Shown here in pieces: positions 1 to 12,546 of a DNA stretch of 64,000 nt. The notes beneath the pieces are model-generated. The model was not told the DNA's origin and did not search any database. It saw only the letters and a list, made by a program, of their open reading frames with translations. Source of the DNA: Multifurca ochricompacta (Eukaryota > Basidiomycota > Agaricomycetes > Russulales > Russulaceae); contig WTXG01000080.1 in NCBI GenBank assembly GCA_022496185.1, positions 1 through 64,000 of the forward strand. Reading direction: 5' to 3'. A program made the translations under genes and the position numbers. Each line of letters begins with the position of its first letter. Positions within the stretch are counted from its first letter, which is position 1.

Positions 1-260
1 TAGTCAGCACAAGAGCCACTCAACAATAACAAGTCGATTCTCTATTGTGTTTACCACAATAAGCAAGGCCCCACAGTCTAGACGGTTCTAGACCTAGTGG
101 AGCTGTTATCAAGATAAGAGGAGTCCAGCCTAGAAGGTTCTAGGTAAGTGGAGCTCTAGATAAGGGCCCAGATCAGGCCATGGCCATATTAGCACAGAAT
201 CATATGTATCAGTAGATAGACGTGTTCCAGACCTAAGGGCTAGACTACATATCAGTTATC

Positions 261-301
261 TACTCCACAGTGACGTCATTATGACATCACACTGTGGAGT
301 A
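261..301. repeat. Imperfect palindrome at LTR-like boundary
   Basis: TACTCCACAGTG (261-272) pairs with CACTGTGGAGTA (290-301), with further partial pairing inward (TGACGTCA against TGACATCA). TACTCCACA is the reverse complement of the LTR-like start TGTGGAGTA at 293, so two LTR-like ends may lie head to head here, separated by about 23 bp. Confidence 0.6.
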
Positions 302-374
302 TGATCAGTCAGCAGAGTAAAGCAGCTTACGAATCACAAAGATAAGGCTCAGTCAGCAATACAGCTGACTGATA

Positions 375-1159
375 CAGTGCCTCACAAAACTGAGTCAATG
401 TTTTTCACTTTTGCACTGTTTGTTGAATATCACATCAGCCAAAACAAATATAAACAAAGTCTTGGTAGACCATAAAAGGTACAAGATAAGGGTTATGTAA
501 TGCAACAATGATTATGTAATTCTGATCAAAACCTGTGGAGCTATGCCCATTTCAAATTGGGGACTCATTGACTCAGTTTTGTGAGGGGGTATCAGAAATA
601 TCAGAATCTGATGCTCCACCAAATGTACAGCAACCAATCCTTAATATATGGTTACCATAGTTATCTTAATATTGATGGGACCTGGAATAGAGCTATTTAA
701 CCATGGTTTACATTCCCAGAATATTATAATTTCCCAATGCACCCCACCTCCTCTGCTCAGAAAGAAAACATGCTCTCTCTGGCCTCTGAAGGTCATTCCA
801 CTCACACTATTGCCTCCAGACTCAGCCTCAGCCAGTCCACAGTCTCTAGGACACTCAGAACCCTCCTTCCCAACCATCAGTCACCTCATTTTGGTCATCT
901 TTCCAAGCTCTCTGCTACCTCTGAACATGCTATCATCATACAAATCACCACAGGAAAGGTTGGCAATGCTGTCCAGGCCACAAAGCACATCAATTCCATC
1001 ATCCCCAACCATGTCTCTTCACAAACTGTGCATTGGCTTCTTAAACAACATTCATTCAAGGCTGTAACAAAGAAGAAAAGGCCACTACTCTCTGCAGTAC
1101 ATTGCAAGAAGCACTTAGCCTTTGCTTTCAAGTATGAAAAATGGACTATGGAGGACTGG
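375..1159 (+). repeat. Left arm of Tc1 palindrome
   Basis: Inverted-repeat partner of 1212-1996; positions in the two arms sum to 2371 throughout. It is slightly diverged, for example TCTGCAG here against CCTGCAG in the other arm near the transposase KKRPLL motif, and an AAAAATGG/AGAGAGTGG difference next to the spacer. Confidence 0.9.
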
Positions 1160-1211
1160 AAGAGGGTCATTTGGTCAGATGAGACCAAAATCAACAGGTT
1201 TGGGTCAGATG
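737..1211 (+). pseudogene. Truncated Tc1 transposase, left-arm copy
   Basis: The frame begins with MHPTSSAQKENML and shows the recognition part of a Tc1-family transposase: a helix-turn-helix region (HTIASRLSLSQSTVSRTLR), a second DNA-binding segment (NHVSSQTVHWLLKQHSF), then the first catalytic block WSDETKIN containing the first Asp of the DDE/D triad (spacer, about 1171-1194). The reading frame then runs into the antisense of the other arm. The second Asp and the last acidic residue are missing, so it cannot catalyse transposition. It could still make a DNA-binding fragment. Confidence 0.85.
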
Positions 1212-1634
1212 CCAGTCCTCCACAGTCCACTCTCTGTACTTCAAAGCAAAGGCTAAGTGCTTCTTGCAATGTACTGCAGGGAGTAGTGGCCTTTTCTTCT
1301 TTGTTACAGCCTTGAATGAATGTTGTTTAAGAAGCCAATGCACAGTTTGTGAAGAGACATGGTTGGGGATGATGGAATTGATGTGCTTTGTGGCCTGGAC
1401 AGCATTGCCAACCTTTCCTGTGGTGATTTGTATGATGATAGCATGTTCAGAGGTAGCAGAGAGCTTGGAAAGATGACCAAAATGAGGTGACTGATGGTTG
1501 GGAAGGAGGGTTCTGAGTGTCCTAGAGACTGTGGACTGGCTGAGGCTGAGTCTGGAGGCAATAGTGTGAGTGGAATGACCTTCAGAGGCCAGAGAGAGCA
1601 TGTTTTCTTTCTGAGCAGAGGAGGTGGGGTGCAT
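1212..1634 (-). pseudogene. Truncated Tc1 transposase, right-arm copy
   Basis: Same N-terminal transposase segment as the left arm, read on the opposite strand from the ATG at 1634. It lacks even the WSDE block, which lies in the unique spacer. The two copies converge, so transcription from either side would produce self-complementary RNA. Confidence 0.85.
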
Positions 1635-1996
1635 TGGGAAATTATAATATTCTGGGAATGTAAACCATGGTTAAATAGCTCTATTCCAGGTCCCATCAAT
1701 ATTAAGATAACTATGGTAACCATATATTAAGGATTGGTTGCTGTACATTTGGTGGAGCATCAGATTCTGATATTTCTGATACCCACTCACAAAACTGAGT
1801 CAATGAGTCCCCAATTTGAAATGGGCATAGCTCCACAGGTTTTGATCAGAATTACATAATCATTGTTGCATTACATAACCCTTATCTTGTACCTTTTATG
1901 GTCTACCAAGACTTTGTTTATATTTGTTTTGGCTGATGTGATATTCAACAAACAGTGCAAAAGTGAAAAACATTGACTCAGTTTTGTGAGGCACTG
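1212..1996 (-). repeat. Right arm of Tc1 palindrome
   Basis: Reverse complement of 375-1159. It carries its own copy of the transposase start and helix-turn-helix region reading leftward from 1634. Confidence 0.9.
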
Positions 1997-2379
1997 TACT
2001 TGCTGATTCTTGCTTACACTTACTGCTTACCTCGTTACACTGAGAAATGTATATAAGACCCCCTGTAGCAGCCTGTAGCCCCCATCTTGTCCTCTTGGGG
2101 CTGCAGGTGAGTAACTGTCTACACAAGTTCGATACATAGTGCTAATGGTATCCTGCCTCCCTGTGTGACATGATCCTTTGGATCTTGTCCTCTTGGGGCT
2201 GCAGCTTCTTCCAGTTTCAGAACACCGTCATTGTGGTTGAATAAACCACAGTGGGTGACACAGTTCCTGGTCATTGCTTAATGCATGACGTTTGCCTCCG
2301 CGGTACACCCAACGACTTAGGTCACCACACCTTTGCCCTTCCTGTTTCTAAGTGTACACGGAGCTTCACCCGTTACACT

Positions 2380-3204
2380 GTTGGGGTTGTTGTTTCTGTC
2401 AGGGTGTCTGGGAAGTTTCAAGCTAATGTTACATTCAAGGTCAGTGTCAATATCTTATCAATGAAGTTCAGGTGATTAGATGTCAAAGCAATGGATTCCT
2501 GAGTGTCTAGGAACTTGTATGTACAAGAGCTCAAAATTGTAGAATACAAGTTTGACTGTGGCAGCTTAAATAGATGAGACAAGATAGGATTGACATATGT
2601 AGCAGTGACATCATACATGTTGAAGATGCTGCTATGGACATTGAGACAAGTGGAGAATGTGGAGTAGAAAAAGAGAAAAGAAAGGGTAGTATACAATGAC
2701 ATCACAGTGAAGTGTAACAGATGTAACAATAACAGAACAACGTGGAACAGAGAGGGTGTTGAGGACGCTGCAGAGGCATGTATCACAAACATCCGTAACA
2801 CAATCACTAATTAGAACCCAAGATCCTCAAGACACCTGATTTCCAAGATACTTGACAAGGTACAGGCATGACAAGTACTATTTTGGTTATGATTAATGTA
2901 TAGTGCATTACAAGATACCCAACTCTACTTGGGATCTAGAGTATTGGTCCATGCACCAGCACAGACCAAGTCGATTGTGATGATATGGACCCAAGTTAAC
3001 TGGGACACCAAAAGGTCCATCACACCAGGCATATAAGCAGTCTTCGATATCAACTGTAATCCGACAGACAGATACCGTTAGAGATATCTCTGCAAGTCCT
3101 CATGAATAGAGTACCCTAGCCTACGCTGGGTCTTTGTAGCTTTCCGGCCACCCGTTTGCCTACACATACGTTAAAAGTGCTCGGTATCAGTAATGTATTT
3201 CTGC
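2380..3204. other. No supported gene; probable transposon remnants
   Basis: AT-rich sequence following the LTR-like segment. Only short unsupported frames are present, with no recognisable protein similarity by eye. It ends in the 3' flank of the leftward mannosyltransferase gene. Confidence 0.5.
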
Positions 3205-4945
3205 TTACCTTTGCTCCTGGCAAACGAAGCTTTCAGGTGCACCTTCCCAGTCATCCAAAACATACCTCCCTGCCCCTCTTAGACCATGATCCTCACCCTC
3301 CGCACCAAAAAGGTCTAATGCTAATTGGGTATGACTAACACCCGCATATGTCGTCACACAGCGAGGGTTGACAAGGATCCGAGCAGACCGAAAAAGGGAG
3401 TTGGGGATTGACAGACGTGTTGTCGTCGATAGATCCTCAACTGGCACATCCGAATCGGGCATCGCATCGTAGTCAGAACCCGCATTAGCGTCAGGATCGG
3501 CATCATTTGGCACACGGTGAACGACCTCCTCCTTGACGACATCCTCCTCCTCCAGAGCTCGCTTACGACGAGCGACGGAGTTGCTCGCGTCCATCTCCTG
3601 GACACCCTCCCGGGCCTTTTGAAGCCATAGGTCTCTGCAAAACCAGGCCTGGCTACTATCTAAGCACGGTGCATCTGGTGCTCTTTCCGGCAAGGTCTCC
3701 GTGGTGGACACATTGTGAAAATCTGTGCCCGCACGGTACGAGATTCCTTTGTAATATGACTGAGCAGGATCGACGACATGAGTCCCGGACTCGCAACAGA
3801 ACACTTGAAAAGGCAAGTGCTGCGAATAGCGGGAAGAGCCGACCCTGTCCCGCGGAGGAACAGCGTCGGGTTTTGAGGAAGATTTTGACTGCCGAAATTG
3901 ATCACCATTGATATCCCGAGTGCGCCACCTAAGAGCGCGTAGGCAAGAGTCCACAAGAAGCTAGTATAAACTACATACCGATCGGAGAAGATGAAAAAAC
4001 CATTATGCTCCGCCCAGTCCATACCGCAAACCATGGCGGCATCATTTGCGTCGCTGACTTTAATGGTCTCCAGAATGTCATTAGGACAAGTGAACCCTTT
4101 TAGCCAGATAACACGGTAGAACTTGATCTTGCGTCGCTCGTACAACTCCTTGAGGGGCTCGAGGGCGAGGTTGCGCATGTAAGCCTCTTCTGCGGGGTAA
4201 TATGCCGCTGCCGGATCAGCAGTCATTCCAGGAACACGTCTGATTCTGTAAGGAATGCCCAACAAAGTGAGAACAGCTTCTGACAGATCCGTGAGCGTGG
4301 CTGTCGAGTCAGACGAGTCATAGTCGAGCATGGAGACAAAGAGGCTCGAGGCGCCGAAGCGCTTCGCAAGTTGAACAATCACCGCAAGCTGGTCAACGAG
4401 GAAGTGGTCTGCCGAATGGATTACGATTCCGACGAAATAGAGATGGTTCTTGCTCAGAAGGTCGTCGAACGCATGTTCGTGGCTGTTTTGACCGAATGGG
4501 CGAATGAGAGTAGGACAATGAGCGGCGACCCATCCATTTAAGGACAGAAGTGTTTCGATGGAGCTCACAACGCTCTGGGAGTCCATTTGTGCCGTGTCCG
4601 AGCCGACAATACTATGTACAACTGAATTAAAATAATGAAGCAGTGAAATAGAACACACTAAGGTTTCTGAAAGCGCTCCCAGTAATCATCCACTCCATTG
4701 CGCACTATATCACTCATAAGATCCCCTCTCTCATCTCGCCCTACCCGTGACTGTAAAAACGCGTAGCGTCGGGAGTCCAACACGCTCTCTGATCCATGCA
4801 CAAAGTCGAGAACCCCGTGTCCTTGTATTTCATGCGGTTTGCTCGACGAAGACGATGTTGAAGAGGTAGCAAGACGAATAAGGATGGCGGCAGAAATAAT
4901 GATAAAAACACGTGTCAGGTTGCGACGGCGAAAACCAAATGCCAT
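3205..4945 (-). CDS. GT69 alpha-1,3-mannosyltransferase, CAP59/CMT1 family
   Basis: Three exons (4945-4659, 4611-3979, 3928-3205) close in phase at 547 residues. The N-terminus RRRNLTRVFIIISAAILIRL is a type II signal anchor, placing the catalytic domain in the Golgi lumen. Downstream blocks are typical of the CAP59 mannosyltransferase family: YIVGSDTAQMDSQ region, FVGIVIHSADHFL, VMVCGMDW-like segment (AAMVCGMDW), TRDINGDQF, PFQVFCCESG and ILVNPRCVTTYAGVSH. In Cryptococcus related enzymes transfer GDP-mannose to capsule glucan backbones or add alpha-1,3 mannose. Here a general role in glycan or cell-wall mannosylation is inferred. Introns are 47 and 50 bp. The gene diverges from OTC across 308 bp. 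Confidence 0.85.
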
Positions 4946-5253
4946 ATTAACAGCTTCAAGCGCAGTAAGAGGTCCACCCTGGAGTCGTTTCAGTGCTTGG
5001 AAAGTGGGCAGCCTCGCGGGTGGCAGGCTATGGAAAGAAGGCGAATAAAATCGAATAAAATAAAATGGTTGAGGTCCTCCTTACCGCCGCTTCTTGTCTT
5101 GCAGGGCCGAACCGAACTTCCGCAGCGGCCCGCCACACCCGGTCCATGTATTTTTACTTTTTTCGACTTGACTTTGACAACTCGAGCTCGCCTAAATAAA
5201 CCTGTGACTCGTACTCCCATTCAACTTGGATCTGAACAGGACTTCAAAATTCC
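4946..5253. promoter_or_regulatory. Shared divergent promoter region, mannosyltransferase/OTC
   Basis: The 308 bp between two divergently oriented start codons must hold both core promoters. It contains an AATAAAATCGAATAAAATAAAA stretch around 5044-5066 and no clear TATA box. The bidirectional role is inferred from layout only. Confidence 0.45.
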
Positions 5254-6562
<1,309 letters not shown>

Positions 6563-8227
6563 AGTACTAAAAACGTCCCCTTCCATCTCCGAGAGATCTT
6601 TTGAGAGGGATCATAGCATATATCGAAGTCTGCAGTCACTTGTCTCAGTCTTTCCTATTCAGTGTGACCACTCGTTTACGCCACCCGCACTCCTCCAATG
6701 CTTAAACACTGACAACTCGTACTCGTATGCAAGCACCTCTTCATTGCCTCTGTCATACAACCTTCTCCGTGGGTTCGAAACCCCTGTCCAAGCGCGGCGT
6801 CGGTTCAACGACTTATACCGCGGTATTTGAGTGTTGTGTTGTGCGATCCAACGGCAATCCTTCCATTTGATGAATTAGCCAATGGCAAACGACACCGTTC
6901 TGGTGTCCTACTCGGAAGGTCATCCACCCAGACGCATGAGCTATCATGTATAAATTCCCACTTTTTGTCTTCCTTATTTACGACGAAGCCACCTCTGGCG
7001 TTATATTAAATTAGTTTCCAGATGTCAGTCGGAGCCAGCTGGTGTCAGCTTGTCATGAAATCGTACCTGGGATACTCATGGAAGTAATGGCACACAGATG
7101 CTGATGAGCTTTATAAACTCAGTAATCGAGCAGGGCATAAAGTGTACCACACTCAAGATGATGTGACAAAGAACAGCACAGCACCATCAAACGTCAAGGT
7201 TGCGAGTAGCTTTTCCCTCAGACCGGCCGTCATAATGGTTCAAAAGGAAACAAGGCACTGTATAATCACGTTTCGACCCTATTCGATATGCTCCTCCATC
7301 CGAGGGTGCTCGTTAGTAATTTTCCTCCCGCGCACGTTAGGAGTCTTCCTGTCCATCTTTTAGAGCGTCCCTAAGAGTGTGTAAATTACTTCTGCTCGAG
7401 CTCGAGAACTGTCAAAATCGGACCAATCGCTCTATGTCTGCCATTCGGGGTTCTCCACGACATAGCCCACAGGCTATTTATGTCCCCACCACTTTGCGAC
7501 GTTTCACTTTCCGTTCGACCATCCCAAGCCTTTCAAGCCGGGATTGCGTTTTTGGAGCATCCTGTTTGTGGCCATTCTCGTTCATTAATTCTGAGACGCA
7601 AGTCGGTTAGCCTAGGCTTCCGATGAAGCACATGAGCCACTTCTGCCGAACACCACTCGACAGCGATGATTCCACCCACCTTAAATCCATGTCTAGATAA
7701 CGGCGGAGATAATAAAGCGATAAGAGGGCATGGGGAATGGACATTAGCATGGGTATCAAGCTCGATTTCAGATAGATGTGAGTGAGCCTGAGCCTGTATC
7801 GGTGGTTTGATAACTAATGACGCCTTGGAAAACAAATGACATCCTAACGACAGGCGTGCAAAAGCAACTACTGATTACGTGACCGTGTTCTAGACAAGTT
7901 TGTTGTGATGGTTGTAAAGAAGTCGACGACAATCCGAGAACCGAGAAGGCAGGCCGGGGCTGTTTCATGCGCTCTATATCCCAACATAATTGAGAATCAC
8001 CTGATATTGATGTGGTTCCAATGCAGCCGCACCCACTCAACTCCAAGAGGGTGTATTACTGTAATAGTAATATCTAGTGGAAACGTGTAAGAATGGGAAG
8101 ATGCGTAGCGAAATGACCGCAAACTTAAAGATCCGTTATCGAATCGGTCTGGTGCCGTGTGAACCATGACGCAAGTCGGAACTATAACGTTTATACCAAT
8201 TTTGTTCGCTGACCTCTGCTTTTCCTG
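6563..8227. other. Intergenic, no supported gene
   Basis: About 1.7 kb between OTC and glycogen synthase. Only short frames with no recognisable domains. A GGGTTCGAAA box at 6771-6780 resembles a tRNA B-box but no cloverleaf can be folded around it. The last few hundred bases presumably contain the glycogen synthase promoter. Confidence 0.6.
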
Positions 8228-10737
8228 ATGGACCCCACATCGAAAACCACTCCGATGACAGACGACAAACGCGACGTCAGAAATCCAATTCTCTTTGAAT
8301 GTGCATGGGAGGTTGCAAACAAGGTCGGCGGTATCTACACGGTCATCAAGTCCAAGGTCCCAGTCACCGTCTCTGAGTTTGATGATAGGTACACACTCAT
8401 CGGTCCACTATCGTACAAGTCTGCCCCCATGGAGGTGGAGGCGGAGGAACCAACCGATCCTCACATCGCTAGCACCCTCGAATCGATGCGTGTGAAGGGC
8501 GTGAAATGCCTCTACGGTCGCTGGTTGATCGATGGCAATCCCCACGTCCTCCTCTTCGATACCGGCAGCCAGTATCACCGTCTCGACGAGTGGAAAGGGG
8601 ATCTCTGGAACCTGGCCGGAATCCCAACACCACCCAGTGACCATGAAACCAACGAGAGTATTGTTTTCGGCTATGTTGTCGCTTGGTTCCTTGGCGAGGT
8701 CTGTCCTTTAGCGTGGTTCCCGAGTCTGCACTTACGTTTCCCCCTCCTGTTAGTATCTTTCCCGGCAACTTCATACCGCTGTTGTTGCGCATTTCCACGA
8801 ATGGCAGGCCGGGGTTGCCATCCCTCTTTGCCGGAAGCGGCATATTGATGTCACCACCATCTTTACAACCCACGCCACCCTCCTGGGCCGATACCTCTGT
8901 GCCGGCTCGGTTGATTTCTACAACAACCTTCAGTATTTTGACGTTGATCACGAAGCTGGAAAGCGTGGCATTTACCACAGATACTGCGTTGAACGTTCAG
9001 CGGCCCACTGCGCGGATGTCTTCACCACCGTTTCCCATATCACCGCTTACGAGGCAGAACATCTACTCAAGCGCAAACCCGACGGTGTTTTACCGAACGG
9101 ATTGAACGTCGTCAAGTTCCAGGCGATGCATGAGTTCCAGAACCTCCACTCGACTGCGAAGGAGAAGATCAACGAGTTCGTACGAGGACACTTTTACGGT
9201 CATGTTGACTTTAACCTCGACAATGTCCTTTACATATTTTCGGCTGGCCGTTACGAGTACCGAAACAAGGGGCTTGATATGTTTATCGAGGCACTCGCCC
9301 GTCTCAATTACCAGTTACAATCGTCGGGTTCAACGGTCACTGTCGTCGCATTCATCATTACCCCGGCTCAGACCCATTCGTACACCATCGATTCATTGAA
9401 GGGCCAAGCCGTCACGAAGCAGCTCAAGGATACAGTAACAGAGATACAAAACCGGATTGGAGCGCGGTTGTTTGATATGGCGGTACAATCAAATGGGTAT
9501 GCTTTCCCTCGAACCCGGGAGATCATAGGCCTCACTCACGGACCATGTAAGCGATTTTTCGAAGCTCCCTTCACCAGAGAATCTGCTATCCGAGGAAGAC
9601 AAAGTGCAATTGAAACGCCGCATTTTTGCGCTCAAGCGCAACTCTCTCCCAGCTGTGACAACGCACAACATGGCGGATGACCCGAGCGATCCAATCCTGA
9701 ATCAGATACGACGTGTTAGACTCTTCAATTCGCAGAATGACCGGGTCAAGGTTGTCTTCCATCCCGATTTCCTGAACGCAAATAACCCGGTGCTTGGTAT
9801 GGACTACGAGGAGTTTGTGCGAGGGTGCCACCTCGGCGTGTTTCCCAGCTATTACGAACCGTGGGGTTACACACCCGCTGAGTGCACCGTCGTATGTACC
9901 GGCTATCCTCTTGCACTCTCTCATATCGGCTAACTGCCATGGGTAGATGGGTATCCCGTCTATAACAACGAACCTCTCGGGTTTCGGCTGTTTCATGCAG
10001 GACATGATCGAAAGACCAGAAGATGAAGGCTGCTATATTGTTGATAGACGAATGAAATCTCCGGAGGAATCAGTCAATCACCTTGCAGACTGCATTTTCT
10101 CGTTTACTCTCAAGACGCGGCGACAGCGGATCAATCAACGTAACCGTGTCGAGCGACTGTCGCCCCTACTGGATTGGAAGAATCTGGGTATCGAATATTC
10201 CAAGGCACGCCAGCTTGGGCTTCGCCGCGCATATCCAGACGCATTCTACTCTAATGGTGAAACAGAGGATGAATTTGACTTTGCTTCTGGTCCAGAGAAG
10301 CTAGCAATCAGCACGCCAGCCAGTCCGAGGTTCAAGATGACGGGTCTTGCCACGCCAGGGGATATTGGTACTTTGACGGAAGAGGTATCTTTCCTCAAGT
10401 CGTTTCTGATGGCAAATGTTTTTTTACTAAGTCTTACAGATGCAGGCGCTTACTACCAGTGATTATCGAGGAGGCTTCCAGTGGCCGAATTCGCAAGAGG
10501 ACGAGGAGGATAGCTATCCATTGTATGTGCTACGAGGATTTTCTTCTGCATTCTGCAGAACCGGCGTTGACATTCTCTTGTAGCCCACTTGTGATGAAAG
10601 TCCGTTCCCGTGCGTCATCGGTCATCTCTGGTGCTAGCACACCTGGAGGTGGGCCCTTTAAATCCCTGAGTGAAGGTGATCTACGCAAGGCGGACGCTGC
10701 GCTGTCGCAGGTCAACGGTGCCGTGAACGGCAAATGA
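8228..10737 (+). CDS. GSY1: Glycogen [starch] synthase, GT3 family
   Basis: Transfers glucose from UDP-glucose to glycogen in the cytosol. Six exons (8228-8698, 8754-9496, 9552-9891, 9947-10384, 10440-10522, 10584-10737) sum to 2229 bp, 742 residues, close to fungal glycogen synthases. Seen: N-terminal [50 protein letters not shown], and [19 protein letters not shown] with the conserved E-x7-E pair, then [14 protein letters not shown]. The Ser/Thr-rich C-terminus ([21 protein letters not shown]) resembles the phosphorylation-controlled tail of family members. Exon 3 begins at an acceptor giving DFSKLPSP, the only one that keeps the frame. No frame breaks. Confidence 0.95.
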
Positions 10738-11045
10738 GCGAACCGTGTTGGAATAACGAAGATCGACTAAATTTATGACTGTTGACCTCTAAACTCCCAC
10801 TTTCATCTTGCGTTATATGTTCGTATCTGTATAACCTGCTCAACAACAAATCGAGAATGTCTGTCTAGTGTCCCTAGAGCTTACGAGTGTCACGTGTGCG
10901 CCACCTAACGCGTGTTGTTGAACAAAATAAAATAAAAAATAAAAATACTCGCGTCTCGGACCACTTTTACACGAAAATTCCAATCCTTTAGAGTGCTTGA
11001 TTTTGCATTCTTCTGCACCACCGCTCTTTTCCTTTCCCTCTCACC
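10738..11045. other. Intergenic between GSY1 and ERG25
   Basis: 308 bp holding the glycogen synthase 3' flank and the ERG25 promoter. It contains an A/T-rich AAATAAAAATAAAA-type tract at about 10926-10946 and a pyrimidine-rich stretch (CTCTTTTCCTTTCCCTCTCACC) immediately before the ERG25 ATG, a common layout for basidiomycete transcription starts. Confidence 0.4.
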
Positions 11046-12420
11046 ATGTCGCTGAACGCTACTTCCATTGGCTCAGCTGGCCACGCTACAGCTTCACAAC
11101 TATATGCTAGCTTGAATTTAGATTATGCCCAACTTAGTTGGTTCGAGAACCAATGGATGGCGTGGTACTTGTGGATTGGCAACCCCGTCATCGCGACGGG
11201 CATTGCCTCTTTGATCCTTCACGAGGTTCGTTTCCTTTCCGTGTTCTCTTGACGAAGGCCTTCATATACCCCCCCAATTAGACAGTTTATTTCGGTCGCT
11301 GCATACCTTGGCTAATCATAGACGCAATCCCATACTTTCGCAAGTGGAAATTGCAACCAGCAAAGGTACCTACACCACAAGAGCAGTGGGAATGTACCAA
11401 GGGTGTTCTCTTTTCCCATTTCACTGTTGAGGGTCCGGCCGTAAGCACACATCTTCCTTGTCACATTGTTAGTCGTTAACATTTCCCAAGATCTTCCTTT
11501 TCCACCCCGTCGCCGAATCTTTTGGCATGAGCACTTGGCAGGTGCCTTTCCCAACCTGGCAAACTATGATCCCGCAACTTGCGTTTTTCTTCTTCTTTGA
11601 GGACATGTTCCACTATTTCTGTTCGTGCTTTTGTGCTCTTATTAGGCTTCCTCATGATGAACTTTTCTGATTCCATCTTTTTCTTGCAGCCCATCAGCTC
11701 CTCCACACGCCCTTGCTTTACAAACATATTCACAAGCTCCATCACAAGTACTCTGCCCCATTCGGCCTTGCTGCGGAATACGCACATCCGCTCGAAGTCA
11801 TGATCCTTGGAACGGGAACGATTCTTGGACCGTTACTCTACTGTCGGTTTAGGGAAAACCTGCATATTGTCACCGTCTACATTTGGATCACCCTTCGTCT
11901 TTTCCAAGCCATTGATGCCCACTCTGGATATGGTAAGCTAGCATTTTCACTCGCGAGTAGATGACACCATTAACGTTTGTACGTACGTGGAGACTTCCCG
12001 TGGTCGCTCCAACACATCGTTCCGTTCTGGTCTGGAGCTGAGCACCATGACTTCCACCATATGGCTTTCGTGAACAACTTTTCTACTTCATTCCGGTGGT
12101 GGGACCGCGTCCTCGGAACTGATAACAAGTATCGGGCATACCGTGAGCGGATTAGCGCTGCAACTCAAGGCCTTGATGAGGCCCAGCGCAAGGCCGTCGA
12201 AGAAAAGTTGGTTGCAGAGCAGAAGAAGCAGGTTTTGCCGCAGAAAAAGAAGTGGAACTCCGGGCAGAGGGCAAGAAAAACCAATGAACGCTGTTATGCT
12301 TACCACACTTGGGCCATTGCCCGTGCTGATCAATGTCATGATCATGACCATACTTTTTTTATATCTTATACTCGTGCAATCCACATACCTACATCTTGGT
12401 CCACTAAAGCCATCTGCTGA
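11046..12420 (+). CDS. ERG25: C-4 methylsterol oxidase
   Basis: ER membrane di-iron oxygenase that starts removal of the C-4 methyl groups in ergosterol synthesis. Exons 11046-11225, 11282-11440, 11491-11620, 11690-11932, 11993 onward are in phase. The histidine clusters of the fatty acid hydroxylase superfamily are present: HQLLH, HKLHH and HHDFHH, with hydrophobic segments between. The open frame runs to 12420, giving an odd tail ([16 protein letters not shown]...). The +1 frame instead reads [15 protein letters not shown] and stops at 12287, ending in a KKxx ER-retrieval signal. One missing base near 12228 (AAGGCAGG read as AAGCAGG) would explain this, so the true end is probably 12287. 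Confidence 0.9.
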
Positions 12421-12546
12421 TATGAAAATTATGGGTCAACTTGGATAGTGCCCCAATACAATTAAGGTATGATAATGGCGTGGGTCTGCAAATAATTCCT
12501 TCATTGGGGCTTTTGTACAATCTTGGTGATTTGCTTATCTATGTCT

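Larger units (their letters stand above)
375..1996. mobile_element. Palindromic (fold-back) Tc1/mariner derivative
   Basis: The element runs from CAGTG to CACTG and is flanked by TA at 373-374 and 1997-1998, the typical Tc1 terminus and target. Nearly the whole element is one inverted repeat: the left arm (375-1159) matches the reverse complement of the right arm (1212-1996) with only scattered mismatches, around a unique 52 bp spacer. Each arm encodes the same N-terminal transposase half in opposite orientation. A copy of the terminal 21-mer recurs inverted inside each arm (566-586 and 1785-1805), resembling the IR/DR arrangement of some Tc1 elements. No arm has the complete catalytic domain, so the copy is non-autonomous. 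Confidence 0.88.
293..2379 (+). mobile_element. LTR-like sequence interrupted by the Tc1 element
   Basis: The flanks of the Tc1 insertion join into a segment with LTR-like architecture: it begins TGTGGAGTA at 293, has a TATATAAG box at 2050-2057, a poly(A)-signal-like AATAAA at 2240-2245 inside a small stem-loop (2233-2251), and ends TTACA at 2379. Without the insertion it is about 460 bp. A 22 bp direct repeat (2085-2106 and 2183-2204) lies between the TATA box and the poly(A) signal. I see no retroelement coding region and no clear target duplication, so a solo or degraded LTR is an inference. Confidence 0.35.

Noticed and set aside
6760..6800. tRNA-like B-box GGGTTCGAAA
   Set aside because: No acceptor stem, D-arm or anticodon arm can be paired around it on either strand.
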